Numbered from the stretch's first letter, positions 19,397 to 28,732 are shown. The stretch: 64,000 bases of DNA from Calothrix parasitica NIES-267 (GCF_002368095.1 NZ_AP018227.1:4153796-4217795), one strand, 5' to 3'. Notes: generated by a model from the sequence alone, not told the origin. Numbers and translations are program-made.

Positions 19397-20254
19397 TTAT
19401 CTTCCCACTACTTGAACGCGCTGAGTAATCATGGTCATACCGTTTCCTCGTACTAATACCGCAGAAATCCATTGATTACCGGGAGTTGTGGGCGCTCTAC
19501 CAACTTTAAATATTCCACCTGCGGAGAGCAATTCCAAATTTACAGGTGTAGGTTTAAGATATTTTCCTGGTTTTACGGGTTCATCTAAAGCCGCACCTAA
19601 AAGAAAATCATCACCAAGAGGTTCGCTGACAATTGCATCAAAATAATAGCGCTGTCCGGCTTTTAATTTTTCAGGTAGTTTAATATTTACTTTAGGAGGA
19701 TTTATACCAGAACTTAGCTGGGTTCTTTCCGATAAAATATCTTGACGAATTATTTTGCCGTTAACAATACGCTGACGTGATTTAATAATGGAATTCATGC
19801 CTAATCTATCCTTATTCGCTGAAGGAAGACCAACTATATTTGTTACCGTATCGGCAATAATACTATTACCTTGGGTTTTCCAAGATTCAACTTTGGTAGT
19901 GTATCTCAAGTTGGGATAACGCTTCCACAATGAAGTTAAGGCTTTTGACATAGTCGCACGGTTTAGCCCATCTCCATGAACGAAACGAGGACTATAAAAA
20001 TTCATTACACCCCCGACGTTACGACGATTGGCAGCTGCATCAATTTGCGTCAATAAAGTTCTGAGTGAAGCTGGTGCATTTCGAGATTTTTGAGCAAATA
20101 AAAGTCTTGCTCTTAGAGATGTATCTTGTGGTGCATTTGCCTCGGCTGGTTTCCAACTAGTAGATAAACCGAGCGTCAAAAGAAATAATATCGCCCAACG
20201 GCTACTAGCAACTCTTGATTTTCGTGCGGTGATTGAGGTATTAAAGTTAGGCAT
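19397..20254 (-). CDS. Exported protein with NTF2/SnoaL-like domain
   Basis: A 285-residue protein. A basic start followed by a hydrophobic stretch (WAILFLLTLGLS) and an alanine-rich site (APQD) look like a signal peptide, so it is probably periplasmic or lipid-independent secreted. Residues about 62-165 resemble the NTF2-like fold (LLTQIDAAANRRNVGGVMNFYS... and RYTTKVESWKTQGN). The C-terminal 100 residues are beta-rich and of unknown fold. Its function is unknown; NTF2-like domains bind small ligands or mediate oligomerisation. It is divergent from murG, with 240 bases between. Confidence 0.7.
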   Translation of the reverse strand: MPNFNTSITARKSRVASSRWAILFLLTLGLSTSWKPAEANAPQDTSLRARLLFAQKSRNAPASLRTLLTQIDAAANRRNVGGVMNFYSPRFVHGDGLNRATMSKALTSLWKRYPNLRYTTKVESWKTQGNSIIADTVTNIVGLPSANKDRLGMNSIIKSRQRIVNGKIIRQDILSERTQLSSGINPPKVNIKLPEKLKAGQRYYFDAIVSEPLGDDFLLGAALDEPVKPGKYLKPTPVNLELLSAGGIFKVGRAPTTPGNQWISAVLVRGNGMTMITQRVQVVGR

Positions 20255-20496
20255 TGGTGATAATGTTGTAGGTAATTTAACTACAGTAATTATTCGCTAT
20301 TTTGATGTATTCTTCATTTTAGAACTTCTCTTCACGAGTGAGGTAGTTGCCGCTCTTAAGGTTTCCGTCGATGAGCCACAAACTTTGTTTGAATGCAAAC
20401 TACCGAACCCGAAGGGTGAAATTCCGGATGAGACTACAGAAAACCAGGAAATTGTTTTATCTTATTCAAGTTAGGCGCTGACAGGGTAAAGGGTTA

Positions 20497-21570
20497 ATGC
20501 AAGACGCTCCTATACGATTACTTATAGCAGCCAGCGGAACTGGCGGACATCTATTTCCGGCGATCGCACTAGCCGAACAATTGCCAGATTATCAAATCGA
20601 ATGGCTGGGTGTTCCCAACAGGTTAGAAACTCAGCTAGTTCCCGAACAGTATAAATTGAATACCATTGGGGTTGAAGGGTTCCAAAAAGGTTTTGGTATT
20701 TCTTCTCTACTCACCTTGAGTAAGCTCGTTGGCTCAATTCTACAGGTTAGAAAAATTCTCAAACAAGGTAAATTTGAAGGAGTTTTCACTACAGGAGGCT
20801 ATATTTCCGGACCTGCGGTGATTGCGGCTCGTTCTCTAGGTTTACCTGTAATTATTCACGAATCTAACGCTTTACCTGGTAAAGTCACTAGATTTTTCGG
20901 TCCTTGGTGTAATGCTGTAGCAGTGGGATTTGAAGCTGCTGCAAAATATTTACCGAAAAATAAAACTATATACACCAGTACACCAGTACGCTCTGCATTT
21001 TTAGAACCGGGAATTGAAGCATCATTAGATTTAACAATTCCTCAAGATGTACCTGTAATAGTAGTTTTCGGTGGTTCTCAAGGTGCGGTTTCTGTAAATA
21101 GATTAGTTCGTGAAAGCGCTCCCACATGGTTTGAAGCTGGTGCTTATGTAGTGCATTTAACCGGCAATCAAGACCCAGAAGCAGATAGTCTCAAGCATTC
21201 CCAGTATATTTCGATGCCATTTTATGACAACATGGCAGCGTTATTACAGCGAGCAAACTTAGCGATAAGTCGTTCGGGTGCTGGAAGCGTCACGGAATTA
21301 GCTGTATGTGCTACTCCAGCAATTTTAATTCCATATCCTTACGCAGCAGAAGACCATCAAACCTACAACGCTCAAGTATATACAACAGCAGGAGCCGGGA
21401 TATTATTTCAACAGAAAGAATTAACCGCAGAAAAATTGAGAAATCAGGTATTGGAATTATTGCAATCTCCTGAAGAATTGCAGAAAATGAGCGAAAAAGC
21501 TAAAACAGTCGCAGTTCCCGAAAGTGCTGATAAATTAGCGCAGTTGGTAAGGGAAGTTGTGGAAAGATAG
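20497..21570 (+). CDS. murG: UDP-GlcNAc:lipid I N-acetylglucosaminyltransferase
   Basis: MurG adds GlcNAc to undecaprenyl-pyrophosphoryl-MurNAc-pentapeptide (lipid I), giving lipid II on the cytoplasmic face of the membrane for peptidoglycan synthesis. The 357-residue product has the glycine-rich acceptor-side loop GTGGHLFPA near residues 14-22, the second loop GGSQGAVSVN around 191-200, and the donor-site pattern SRSGAGSVTELAVCATPAILIPYPYAAEDHQ with the Gln after His. The length is standard. The start ATG follows a weak AAAGGG. A HIP1 octamer sits at 20560-20567. Not in an obvious mur operon here. Confidence 0.97.
   Translation: MQDAPIRLLIAASGTGGHLFPAIALAEQLPDYQIEWLGVPNRLETQLVPEQYKLNTIGVEGFQKGFGISSLLTLSKLVGSILQVRKILKQGKFEGVFTTGGYISGPAVIAARSLGLPVIIHESNALPGKVTRFFGPWCNAVAVGFEAAAKYLPKNKTIYTSTPVRSAFLEPGIEASLDLTIPQDVPVIVVFGGSQGAVSVNRLVRESAPTWFEAGAYVVHLTGNQDPEADSLKHSQYISMPFYDNMAALLQRANLAISRSGAGSVTELAVCATPAILIPYPYAAEDHQTYNAQVYTTAGAGILFQQKELTAEKLRNQVLELLQSPEELQKMSEKAKTVAVPESADKLAQLVREVVER
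20560..20567. repeat. HIP1 octamer GCGATCGC
   Basis: Perfect highly iterated palindrome, inside murG. Others seen are at 9306-9313, 36330-36337 and 54324-54331. Confidence 0.9.
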
Positions 21571-21687
21571 AAAATAGGTTTTAATTCTTAAATTTAATCA
21601 CTTATTTGTAGGGTGGGCTGGTGGCTTACCCTATATTTTTATTAACGTTACTGAATCGCAATATAAAATTATGATTTCGCATTGCTG

Positions 21688-21710
21688 GAGACGTAACAGT
21701 GTTACGTCTC
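21688..21710. repeat. GAGACGTAAC hairpin
   Basis: Perfect ten-base stem GAGACGTAAC/GTTACGTCTC with loop AGT, followed by TACA. It lies about 120 bases after murG and belongs to the GAGACGT hairpin family found at 3515, 3623, 63278, 63394 and 63520. It could serve as a transcript end. Confidence 0.7.
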
Positions 21711-21864
21711 TACACAGGTTTAATGTTTTTTACAAAATGTGTATAAATACAATTCATTGTTTAATCCAGCAACGCCTTTTTATTTATACAGGTATTAATA
21801 TAAAACATTTAGGTGAGACAAATTAGACTATGGATTTTCCTCTCCTAATATTGCTATAACTCCT

Positions 21865-22869
21865 ATGACCGATAAAATTTCTGCTGCAAGAGGTTTTAGA
21901 GAATTACCCTATAAATTTTCCGGTACTGATGATGATTTGTACAAAAGATATAACTTAGAGTATGAAAAACAAAAAAGCAGGTTGTTACAACTAATTGCTG
22001 AAGGAAAATCGGAAGATGTAATAGCAAGTAACAACTTGTTTTTGTTTATTATGGCTGTGGGTTTGTTTTCATTTGGTCGATTGGATGTTTATCAAGACAT
22101 ACTTGATAATATTCCACATCGTTTAGTCCGTTGGAAAGGATTTTCTTATGTAATTACAAGACTGTTACCCACTCCCGCTTATTTAGACCCGCTACAAAAT
22201 CCCGCAGAAATTGCAGAATGGATTAAAGCAAAAGAGCCAAAATTAAAATGGGATGAAAGTTTAGAACAATATATTTTAGAAGAATTTAAAATATTATCAG
22301 TTATTCCTGCTGATTCTATCCCTAAAAAGTTTATCGCGACAGAGCTTAAAAGTCAGGAAGAAGAATTATTTGTAGAAATCATTCCGGATTCTGGTCTAAA
22401 CTGGATTGCTAGCTTTCAAGCAGGTTTTTCCGAATTTTCTGCAATATACTCGCATCCCAATCGAATCAATTTAATTATCATCTCAAAAGGGCAAGGATAT
22501 ATAATTAATCCAGAAAACCAACAGCTATTAGAGACTTTTGGTGGTAATATCACATCTAAAATTGAAGAAATCAATAAATATATTAAACAAGATTTTCCAG
22601 CAAAGCGGATTGTATCACCTTTGATTTTATTCGTGAATAATTCTTATCTCATATGTTACGACCAGCAAGGCTTTATTAGGGAAAATAAAGATATATCTTG
22701 GAATAATGTTCGTCAAATCAAAATCTACGCTAGCAAAGTAATAATAGGAGATTTTTTTTCAAATGAAGAATTCTGGATGCCATTTTGGCTAAATATCAAA
22801 ACAGGTCAACTTCATCTAGAAGAATTTAGTAACGAACGCTTTTTTGGACAAAAAATCCAACGTCCTTAG
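21865..22869 (+). CDS. Conserved-looking protein of unknown function
   Basis: Not recognised. A 334-residue soluble, acidic/aromatic-rich protein with no signal peptide or long hydrophobic helix. The N-terminal 120 residues look helical (LYKRYNLEYEKQKSRLLQLI... and NNLFLFIMAVGLFSFGRLDVY), while the C-terminal half looks beta-rich with many short hydrophobic strands (NRINLIIISKGQGYII, SPLILFVNNSYLICY). The stop overlaps the first possible start of the next gene by one base, so the two are likely cotranscribed. Confidence 0.7.
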   Translation: MTDKISAARGFRELPYKFSGTDDDLYKRYNLEYEKQKSRLLQLIAEGKSEDVIASNNLFLFIMAVGLFSFGRLDVYQDILDNIPHRLVRWKGFSYVITRLLPTPAYLDPLQNPAEIAEWIKAKEPKLKWDESLEQYILEEFKILSVIPADSIPKKFIATELKSQEEELFVEIIPDSGLNWIASFQAGFSEFSAIYSHPNRINLIIISKGQGYIINPENQQLLETFGGNITSKIEEINKYIKQDFPAKRIVSPLILFVNNSYLICYDQQGFIRENKDISWNNVRQIKIYASKVIIGDFFSNEEFWMPFWLNIKTGQLHLEEFSNERFFGQKIQRP

Positions 22870-22928
22870 TGGGAATTTTGGTAAATCTAAATATGAGCAT
22901 AAATATAAATGTAAACCACTCAAAACCC

Positions 22929-23162
22929 ATGACTCCTCAAAAACCAATCAGCGTATGGCAATATAAACCTTGGTGGTGTCAACCATGGTCTATATTGCTC
23001 ACCGGAACAACAATAATTAGTGGAAGCTGGTTATTGTTTCACAAAATTTGGTTAACCATTTTAATGTCAATCCCTTTATTAACCTGGATGGGATTTTTTC
23101 TATTGATATACCCCAAAGCTTTTAGAGAAAGTGTAATGGATGAAATAGAAAATGAGGGTTAG
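22929..23162 (+). CDS. Small two-helix membrane protein, DUF6737-like
   Basis: A 77-residue protein from ATG at 22929; the frame also allows ATG at 22893 and GTG at 22869. KPISVWQYKPWWCQPWSILLTG is followed by two hydrophobic helices (about 19-38 and 42-60). The tryptophan-rich WQYKPWWCQPWSI segment resembles a cyanobacterial family I recall as DUF6737. The membrane role is unknown. It follows the unknown 334-residue protein gene with no gap, which suggests an operon. Confidence 0.7.
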   Translation: MTPQKPISVWQYKPWWCQPWSILLTGTTIISGSWLLFHKIWLTILMSIPLLTWMGFFLLIYPKAFRESVMDEIENEG

Positions 23163-23184
23163 TGGGGTAGAGGGGGTAGAAAAA

Positions 23185-23226
23185 CTCCTCACTCCTCACT
23201 CCTCACTCCTCACTCCTAACTGTTAA
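23185..23226. repeat. STRR tract, CACTCCT units
   Basis: At least five near-perfect tandem copies of ACTCCTC/ACTCCTA between convergent genes. Confidence 0.85.
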
Positions 23227-23230
23227 CTGA

Positions 23231-24295
23231 TTATCGTTTATTCTCTACGGAACGATAAGCAAAACGCATCGATTGCAACATTCTTTCTCGCTTTTTCCGA
23301 GCGATTGCTTGTAAATCGATTGTTTTATCGGTTTCATCAACTATCTCACCAGTTATTACTTCTAGTACGTCTTCTAAGGTAATTACACCTGAAACGTTAC
23401 CGTACTCATCAACTACTACAGCTAAATGTTCGCGAGCTTCTAGGAAGTTTCTCATTAATCTATCAGCGCGAATTGTTTCGGGAACGAATCCGACTTTTCG
23501 CGTTAACGTACCAATTTTTTGAGTTTTTCTTCCTTCTACCATTGCTGTCAGCAAGTTCTGCTTTAAAGCTACACCAATTACTTCATCAATAGTTTCATTA
23601 ATAACAATAATTCTTGTATGCTGCGAACTAATAATATCTGTTTTAGCTTCAGCCAGAGTCAGGTTACCGCGTAAGTATGTCAATATTGTTCGGGGTGTCA
23701 TTAAGTCTGCTGCTGTCAGTTCATTTAACTGAAACACCCGCTGAATCATCTGCGCTTCATCGCGTTCGATTATTCCTTCTTGATGAGCAATATCTGCCAA
23801 CAGCATAATTTCTGCTTTATTGGTTGTTGGTTGTTTTTTACCTCTAGTAAAAGGTGCTGTAATATTTTCTAAGACCCAAACTAAAGGTGTAAAAATTAAG
23901 GTTAATGCAGCAAGAGGAATCGCTATGAATAAGGAAATTGTCTCTGCGTAACGTTCACCGACGGTTTTTGGGATAATTTCTGCACCAATGATAATCAGAA
24001 ATGTTAATACACCCGAAAATAGCCCGAGTAAATTATTTCCCAGTACTTCTCTAGCAATACTACCTGTAACAATACTACCGACAATATTGAAAACATTATT
24101 GATAACTACAATAGTGGCAATTGGTCGATTCATATTTTCGCGAATCGCTAATAAAGCCAATGCTGATGGGTTCTTTGTCTGCGCTAACTGTCTAACTTTC
24201 AGTGTCGAAACCGAAAATAAAGCCGCTTCTATTCCAGAACAGAGGGCTGAACCTGAAATAACTAAAATAACAACGAAAATAAGCTGTAACATCAT
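23231..24295 (-). CDS. CNNM/CBS-domain membrane transporter (hemolysin C-like)
   Basis: A 354-residue membrane protein. The N-terminal CNNM/DUF21 domain has about four hydrophobic segments in residues 1-150, including the family EAALFS start and GEIIPK-like GAEIIPKT. Two CBS motifs follow (MTPRTILTYLRG... and ADRLMRNFLEAREHLAVVVDEYGNVSGVITLEDVLEVITGEIVDE). The CorC_HlyC domain of many relatives is absent; the protein ends about 35 residues after CBS2. Relatives export Mg or other divalent cations; specificity is unproven. ATG-ATG at the start makes the first or second Met equally likely. Confidence 0.92.
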   Translation of the reverse strand: MMLQLIFVVILVISGSALCSGIEAALFSVSTLKVRQLAQTKNPSALALLAIRENMNRPIATIVVINNVFNIVGSIVTGSIAREVLGNNLLGLFSGVLTFLIIIGAEIIPKTVGERYAETISLFIAIPLAALTLIFTPLVWVLENITAPFTRGKKQPTTNKAEIMLLADIAHQEGIIERDEAQMIQRVFQLNELTAADLMTPRTILTYLRGNLTLAEAKTDIISSQHTRIIVINETIDEVIGVALKQNLLTAMVEGRKTQKIGTLTRKVGFVPETIRADRLMRNFLEAREHLAVVVDEYGNVSGVITLEDVLEVITGEIVDETDKTIDLQAIARKKRERMLQSMRFAYRSVENKR

Positions 24296-24458
24296 ATTTC
24301 CCAGCTATGGGAAGAATAGTTGAGGTTTATTGTGTTTTGAACGAAGTACTACAAGCGATGTTGTTGTAGCTAATACAACCTCACCTATCTTAAACCCACG
24401 CAGGCATATCCTGCTTGTTAGAAAACTACGAGCCAGTCTACAAGCTGTCACAAGCATT

Positions 24459-25049
24459 TTAATTCACCACCTGAGCGCCGTGACTGCGTGGGTCTTCATT
24501 ATTACCTGTTGGTGCTGCGGTTGTAGAGAACTGCGAAACTCTACCGTTAACTTGAGCATAGGGTAAAGGAGAACCTGCAATCAAGGCTTCTAGGTTACTT
24601 CCCATAATTGTCCGGGGTTGGTCACCTATAGTTTCTGCTTGAGGTTGGGTATTTTTATCCATAAATACAAAATGCGGAATTCCATCAACCCGATATTGCA
24701 GCATTTCCGGTAGCCACTTATTGTTATCCACATTCAGCATCACGAAATTTACTTTATCGGCATATTCTGTTTCCAGTGTGGCAATATCGGGTGCCATCTT
24801 CTGACAGACGGTACACCAATTAGCGTAAAATTCTATTAAAGATGGTTTTCCATTACTCAAAGCAACTTCCAGCGGTGTGGATTCTTTTTCTAAATCGGTT
24901 AAAGAAACAGAACTAGTTTCGCTGCGGAGTCCTAAAAACAAAGCTACTGACAATACCACAGCTACTGTCACAATCAAAAAATTTCGGAGACGTACTCCAA
25001 ACGTGGATTCTGGCTTTTCCTGAGAATCTAAGGACGAATCCGTACTCAT
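24459..25049 (-). CDS. Membrane-anchored thioredoxin (TxlA/HCF164-like)
   Basis: A 196-residue protein from ATG at 25049 (the frame extends two codons to a TTG). One transmembrane segment at about 23-41 is followed by a thioredoxin fold with active site WCTVC (Cys79/Cys82) and the cis-proline segment DGIPHF. Homologs (TxlA in Synechococcus, HCF164 in plants) face the thylakoid lumen and pass reductant to cytochrome assembly or photosynthetic complexes. The unusual TVC instead of GPC spacing is seen in that family. Divergent from the STRR-rich region upstream. Confidence 0.88.
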   Translation of the reverse strand: MSTDSSLDSQEKPESTFGVRLRNFLIVTVAVVLSVALFLGLRSETSSVSLTDLEKESTPLEVALSNGKPSLIEFYANWCTVCQKMAPDIATLETEYADKVNFVMLNVDNNKWLPEMLQYRVDGIPHFVFMDKNTQPQAETIGDQPRTIMGSNLEALIAGSPLPYAQVNGRVSQFSTTAAPTGNNEDPRSHGAQVVN

Positions 25050-25055
25050 AATCAA

Positions 25056-25521
25056 GTTTATAAAGTCTTAACAAGTCATTTCATATAAGTTTAACCCTCT
25101 ACTTCCATTTATTAGAACCGTTACGAAAATAAAAACGTTAGATGGGGAGGTGGGGAGAGGGAGCATAATTCGTAATTCGTAATTCGTAATTCGTAATTCG
25201 TAATTAAAGCCCCATAAATATAATTTAGGGGCTTCTACATGACAAATCCACGGATAAATCCGGGGGCTTCTGACCTTAAAAATTCACTTGGTGAGAGAAA
25301 AACTTATTACTCATTACTCATTACTCATTACTTATTACTCACCCATCCCCAACTACCAACTACCAATTACCAATCCCCAATTACCAATCCCCAATCCCCA
25401 ATCCGTCGAGGATGCGTTTTGGGGACGGAGACCGACACCCCAACGCCATTTGCTCTACTTGGGGAGACCCCAAGACCGCAATGGCTCAACTTTCCGCAAA
25501 ATCCAAAATCTAAAATCCAAA
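25056..25521. other. STRR-rich spacer with CTTGGGG hairpin
   Basis: Successive repeats fill this gap: AATTCGT units at 25167-25204, ATTACTC and ACCAATT/CCCCAAT units at 25305-25400. Next comes a GC-richer stretch with hairpin CTTGGGG-AGA-CCCCAAG around 25460-25476, then AAAATCTAAAATCC units that run up to the ferredoxin start. ORFs through it are repeat artefacts. Confidence 0.8.
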
Positions 25522-25926
25522 ATGAAAAAACGAGTTACCATTACTTTTCCCAAACGCACGGTTCAAATGCCTATTACTTATCGACTGGCTAAGGATTTTA
25601 ATGTTGCTGCAAATATTATCCGCGCTCAAGTTGCTCCCAATCAAATTGGTAAACTTGTTGTGGAATTGTCTGGAGATATTGACCAGTTAGATGCAGCTAT
25701 ACAGTGGATGCGGGAGCAAAATATTGCTGTTTCGCTGGGTTTAGGGGAAATTGTCATCGACGAGGAAGCTTGCGTTCACTGTGGATTGTGTACTGGGGTT
25801 TGTCCGACACAAGCATTAACTCTCAATCCTGAAAGTTTTAAGTTAACTTTTACTCGTTCTCGCTGTATTGTCTGCGAACAGTGTATCCCTACTTGTCCCG
25901 TGGATGCGATTTCTACAAATTTGTGA
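25522..25926 (+). CDS. NIL-domain 4Fe-4S ferredoxin
   Basis: A 134-residue protein from ATG at 25522. Residues 1-75 form a NIL domain, a small ligand-binding fold found in methionine ABC transporters and ferredoxins. Residues 80-134 hold two complete 4Fe-4S motifs: Cys84-87-90-94 (CVHCGLCTGVCP) and Cys115-118-121-125 (CIVCEQCIPTCP). It is a cytoplasmic electron carrier of unknown partner. The frame is open further upstream, but that part is repeat-derived and unlike the family, so the MKKRVTITFP start is preferred. Confidence 0.92.
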   Translation: MKKRVTITFPKRTVQMPITYRLAKDFNVAANIIRAQVAPNQIGKLVVELSGDIDQLDAAIQWMREQNIAVSLGLGEIVIDEEACVHCGLCTGVCPTQALTLNPESFKLTFTRSRCIVCEQCIPTCPVDAISTNL

Positions 25927-25985
25927 TTAGCAGTTAGTTATGGTCTGTTGGATTAAATATGAGTGGTTAGTTAATTTATTTATTA

Positions 25986-26002
25986 GGGAGCAAGATGCTC
26001 CC
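25986..26002. repeat. Small hairpin GGGAGC-AAGAT-GCTCCC
   Basis: Perfect six-base stem, followed by ACTACTAC. Relatives are at 3240-3262 (degenerate) and 58311-58328 (loop TTTTCG). A short dispersed palindrome, possibly a transcript end. Confidence 0.65.
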
Positions 26003-26014
26003 ACTACTACTCCA

Positions 26015-26273
26015 CCACATTTATTCCGACGGTTTGTAGAGACGTAAAATTTGTCGTTGCTTTTAGCGTAGCGCGGTGCTAGCCATATTGAAATATGAAT
26101 TTATTTTTATCAAAAGAGTATACCCCCCTAAATCCCCCAATTCTGGGGGACTTTGAATTATCTTTTTCTCCCAGACTTGGGGGCTAGGGGCTATTCATAC
26201 TTTTAATCAGCAACGCCTAAAATTTTACGTCTCCCGACAATTGGGGGAAAACGAACCCTTCAGAATCTATGCA
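26015..26273. repeat. Nested palindromic element
   Basis: The outer arms carry GAGACGTAAAATTT (from about 26038) and AAATTTTACGTCTC (ending about 26232), flanked by GTCGGAATAAAT on one side and GAACCCTTCAGAAT on the other, as in the element at 3475-3565. The loop is replaced by about 170 bases including CCCCCTAAATCCCCCA and GGGGGCTAGGGGC blocks, a second repeat with its own inverted ends (AGTATAC.../...ATTCATACT). Confidence 0.55.
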
Positions 26274-26295
26274 ATCAGTAGTTAGTAGTTAATGG

Positions 26296-26338
26296 AATAA
26301 ATTGTTAACTGTTAACTGTTAACTGCTAACTGCTAACT
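26296..26338. repeat. STRR tract, GTTAACT/GCTAACT units
   Basis: Five tandem heptamers. Reading on the minus strand they encode the end of the DUF3616 protein (QLAVSS) and its TAA. Confidence 0.85.
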
Positions 26339-27398
26339 GTAAAACATCGGCAATTATACTCGCTTGACCCTGTAGTCTAGTATCTGCGGGTGAATCGTGA
26401 ACCACTAATAGCGACTTTACTCCCGTAATTTCTTCAAATAAAGTAATTCCTTCTGCGCGGTCTGTACCAACTCCATAAGGAATATCTAGTACAGGTTGAG
26501 GATAATGAAGTTTGTTTTGGTCTAAGTTAGCACCATTTTGTAAACGATAAACTGTTATCGGACCGTCTAAATCCATTGTGGGGCCGGCTAAGATAAGTAA
26601 ATCTTGATTATCCCAACATAAATCCCGAATTCCTAAACCGTTTAAATAAATAAAATGCTTTTTGTATTTCTCTCCGCTTACTCCGAGATATTTTAAGTCA
26701 AGCAATCTGGGTAAATTTGATTCTTGCAATTCTATTTCTAAAATTATCGCCCAACCGCGCAACACTGGGCCGCGTAAACCCAAAAAAATCCGATTTTGAC
26801 AGATTTCTATTCCCTCAATATCAAAACCATTATCTTTACCCGGAATTTCTGCTTTTACAAAAAATCCTAAATGGGAATCATTTGCTAAAGCTTCCATTAA
26901 CAGATTTCCTTGATTTGTGACCTGTAGCTTCCCAGCACTCAATTTTTGTTTTGGATTTTCTGGGTGAGGACATTCAGCAATTAATTCACCATCTACCAAG
27001 GGAATGCGTCCAATAATATAACGATTTGCTTCAGATTTTACTTTGGTTAACCTTTTAATATTCTTTTCATCGGATTTATCAGGTTTAGGTTTTTTACGTT
27101 TGTAACTATGAGAACCTGTTAGCCATAAGTAATAATCGCTATATGCTAGCCCTTCGATATCAATTTCTTCTTCTTCTGAAGCTGGTAAATCGAAAAATTC
27201 TGCGACTCGAAATTGTTTATGTTCTCCAAAGTTTTTATCGTCAATAAACGAAAGACGCTCAATTGTAGAAGCTTCGTCCGAACCCAACCACAAATGTTTC
27301 TCTGGAGTTAGCAATAATGCTGAAAGGTCTTTATGATGTTCTGCAAAGTTATCAACAAAGCTGAGTAAAATTTTACTTATTAAGGATTGGTGATGCAT
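26319..27398 (-). CDS. DUF3616 domain protein
   Basis: A 359-residue cytoplasmic protein of the DUF3616 family, predicted beta-propeller-like and widespread in bacteria. The sequence contains repeated beta-rich segments such as HLWLGSDEA, DIEGLAYSDYYLWLTGSH, DIEGIEICQNRIFLGLRGP and ICWDNQDLL-like motifs that resemble propeller blades, with a lysine-rich insert near residues 115-130. The reaction is unknown. The last six codons and the stop are made of STRR heptamers, so the original C-terminus may have been altered. It is divergent from the CHAD gene, 300 bases away. Confidence 0.85.
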   Translation of the reverse strand: MHHQSLISKILLSFVDNFAEHHKDLSALLLTPEKHLWLGSDEASTIERLSFIDDKNFGEHKQFRVAEFFDLPASEEEEIDIEGLAYSDYYLWLTGSHSYKRKKPKPDKSDEKNIKRLTKVKSEANRYIIGRIPLVDGELIAECPHPENPKQKLSAGKLQVTNQGNLLMEALANDSHLGFFVKAEIPGKDNGFDIEGIEICQNRIFLGLRGPVLRGWAIILEIELQESNLPRLLDLKYLGVSGEKYKKHFIYLNGLGIRDLCWDNQDLLILAGPTMDLDGPITVYRLQNGANLDQNKLHYPQPVLDIPYGVGTDRAEGITLFEEITGVKSLLVVHDSPADTRLQGQASIIADVLQLAVSS

Positions 27399-27703
27399 TT
27401 TTTACACTAAATTTTATTCTAGACTTTTTTTTGATTAATATTTCTAACTTTTTAATAATACTTTTAATCCAATATTTATAAGAAAAATAATATTGAAATA
27501 TATCTTTCGATAAAAAATTATTTATAAAAATTATCAATAATCTTTCCGGAGGTAGAGATTAAATGACATTGAATATAAAATATCTAATTATTCAATGATG
27601 AATTAATATAAAAAAATATCAAAACTGATATATAGACTTTCAAGCAATGTTATTATTCAAGAATTCTATAAACTAAAACATTACTTTTATCTTTTTTAGC
27701 CCT
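27399..27703. other. Divergent promoter region, no gene seen
   Basis: AT-rich spacer of about 300 bases between DUF3616 (minus) and CHAD (plus). A GGAGG-like run at 27547-27552 lies far from either start and leads no ORF. Confidence 0.3.
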
Positions 27704-28681
27704 ATGACATTAGCGACAAAACCTACAGTCAAAACTTTAGCCAACTCTACTTACAATGCTATTGAAAAACACTTCAACAAAACTTGCAAGTGGGAAAAAG
27801 CAGTTAAAAATGATAAAGATGCCGAAGCTCTACATCAGATGCGCGTAGGTATGCGTCGTTTGCGTACTACTGTAACTAGATTTAATTCTATTGTCAATTT
27901 TCCCAAAGCGGCGAATGATAAAAGCATTGGAAAAATTGCTCGCGGTCTTGGTTCGTTAAGAGATTTAGATGTATTAAAGGAAACTTTAAAGAATAAATAT
28001 CAACCAGAGTTACCTAAGAAAGAAAAAGCGATTTTAGATAAAGTTATTAATACTTTAGAAAAGCAACGTATAGATGCACTGACAGATGTAAAGGCAATAT
28101 TTAAAAGCGAACGTTACAAATCTTTGAAAACAAGCTTAAAGGAATGGTTAGAAAAACCAAGCTATCAACCATTAGCAGATTTAACAATTCAGCAAGCATT
28201 ACCAGATTTACTTTTACCTGAAGTCAGTAGTTTTTTACTACATCCAGGTTGGTTAGTTGGAACTAAAGTGCAAGAAAATAAAGTTGTTATCTCAACTGAC
28301 TTTGATGAGAAGAAAGTAGATAAACAATTACTAACGTCTTCAGAAAAGCTGCATGATTTACGCAAGCAAGCTAAAGGACTGCGCTATCAAATGGAATTGT
28401 TTACCAATTTGTATGGTGAAGGATACGCAAATTATCTTGCACAAATAAAAGAGACCCAAGAAGTATTAGGTTCTATGCAGGATAGTATTGTCCTGGGTGA
28501 ATGGTTAGAAGATGTCTTGGAATCAAAAATCAGTAAACAGCTTCCGACCCTAGCGACCTTGCTCGCAAAAAATCGTTACGAAAAATGGCAGGAATGGCAA
28601 TCTTTACAGGAACGATTTCTCAAGCTGGAAAGTAGACATGAGTTTCATTTAATTATTCTGCATCCTGATGTTAATGGGTAA
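27704..28681 (+). CDS. CHAD domain protein
   Basis: A 325-residue helical protein. The CHAD signature appears as HQMRVGMRRLRTTVTRF near residues 45-60 and LHDLRKQAKGLRYQMELF near 212-230; the conserved His, Arg and Lys residues bind polyphosphate in this family. CHAD proteins associate with polyphosphate granules and often accompany CYTH triphosphatases; no CYTH domain is present here. The start ATG is preceded by no clear Shine-Dalgarno. The last codon pair and stop run into an AATTGGT-type STRR. Confidence 0.93.
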   Translation: MTLATKPTVKTLANSTYNAIEKHFNKTCKWEKAVKNDKDAEALHQMRVGMRRLRTTVTRFNSIVNFPKAANDKSIGKIARGLGSLRDLDVLKETLKNKYQPELPKKEKAILDKVINTLEKQRIDALTDVKAIFKSERYKSLKTSLKEWLEKPSYQPLADLTIQQALPDLLLPEVSSFLLHPGWLVGTKVQENKVVISTDFDEKKVDKQLLTSSEKLHDLRKQAKGLRYQMELFTNLYGEGYANYLAQIKETQEVLGSMQDSIVLGEWLEDVLESKISKQLPTLATLLAKNRYEKWQEWQSLQERFLKLESRHEFHLIILHPDVNG

Positions 28682-28732
28682 TTGGTAGTAGGTAATTGGT
28701 AGTAGGTAATTGGTAGTAGGTAATTGGTGAAA
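28675..28732. repeat. STRR tract, GGTAATT/GGTAGTA units
   Basis: Tandem GGTAATTGGTAGTA units directly at the CHAD stop codon. Confidence 0.85.

Noticed and set aside
20229-20474. 81-codon ORF upstream of murG
   Set aside because: It overlaps the NTF2-like gene start on the other strand, has no ribosome site and no family-like sequence.
25167-25400. Repeats considered as a CRISPR array
   Set aside because: Units are 7-base tandem repeats with no unique spacers of constant length and no cas genes in the window.
25239-25592. 117-codon ORF before the NIL-ferredoxin
   Set aside because: Most of it translates STRR heptamers (YSLLITHYLLL, PQLPTTNYQSPITN), an artefact of repeats.
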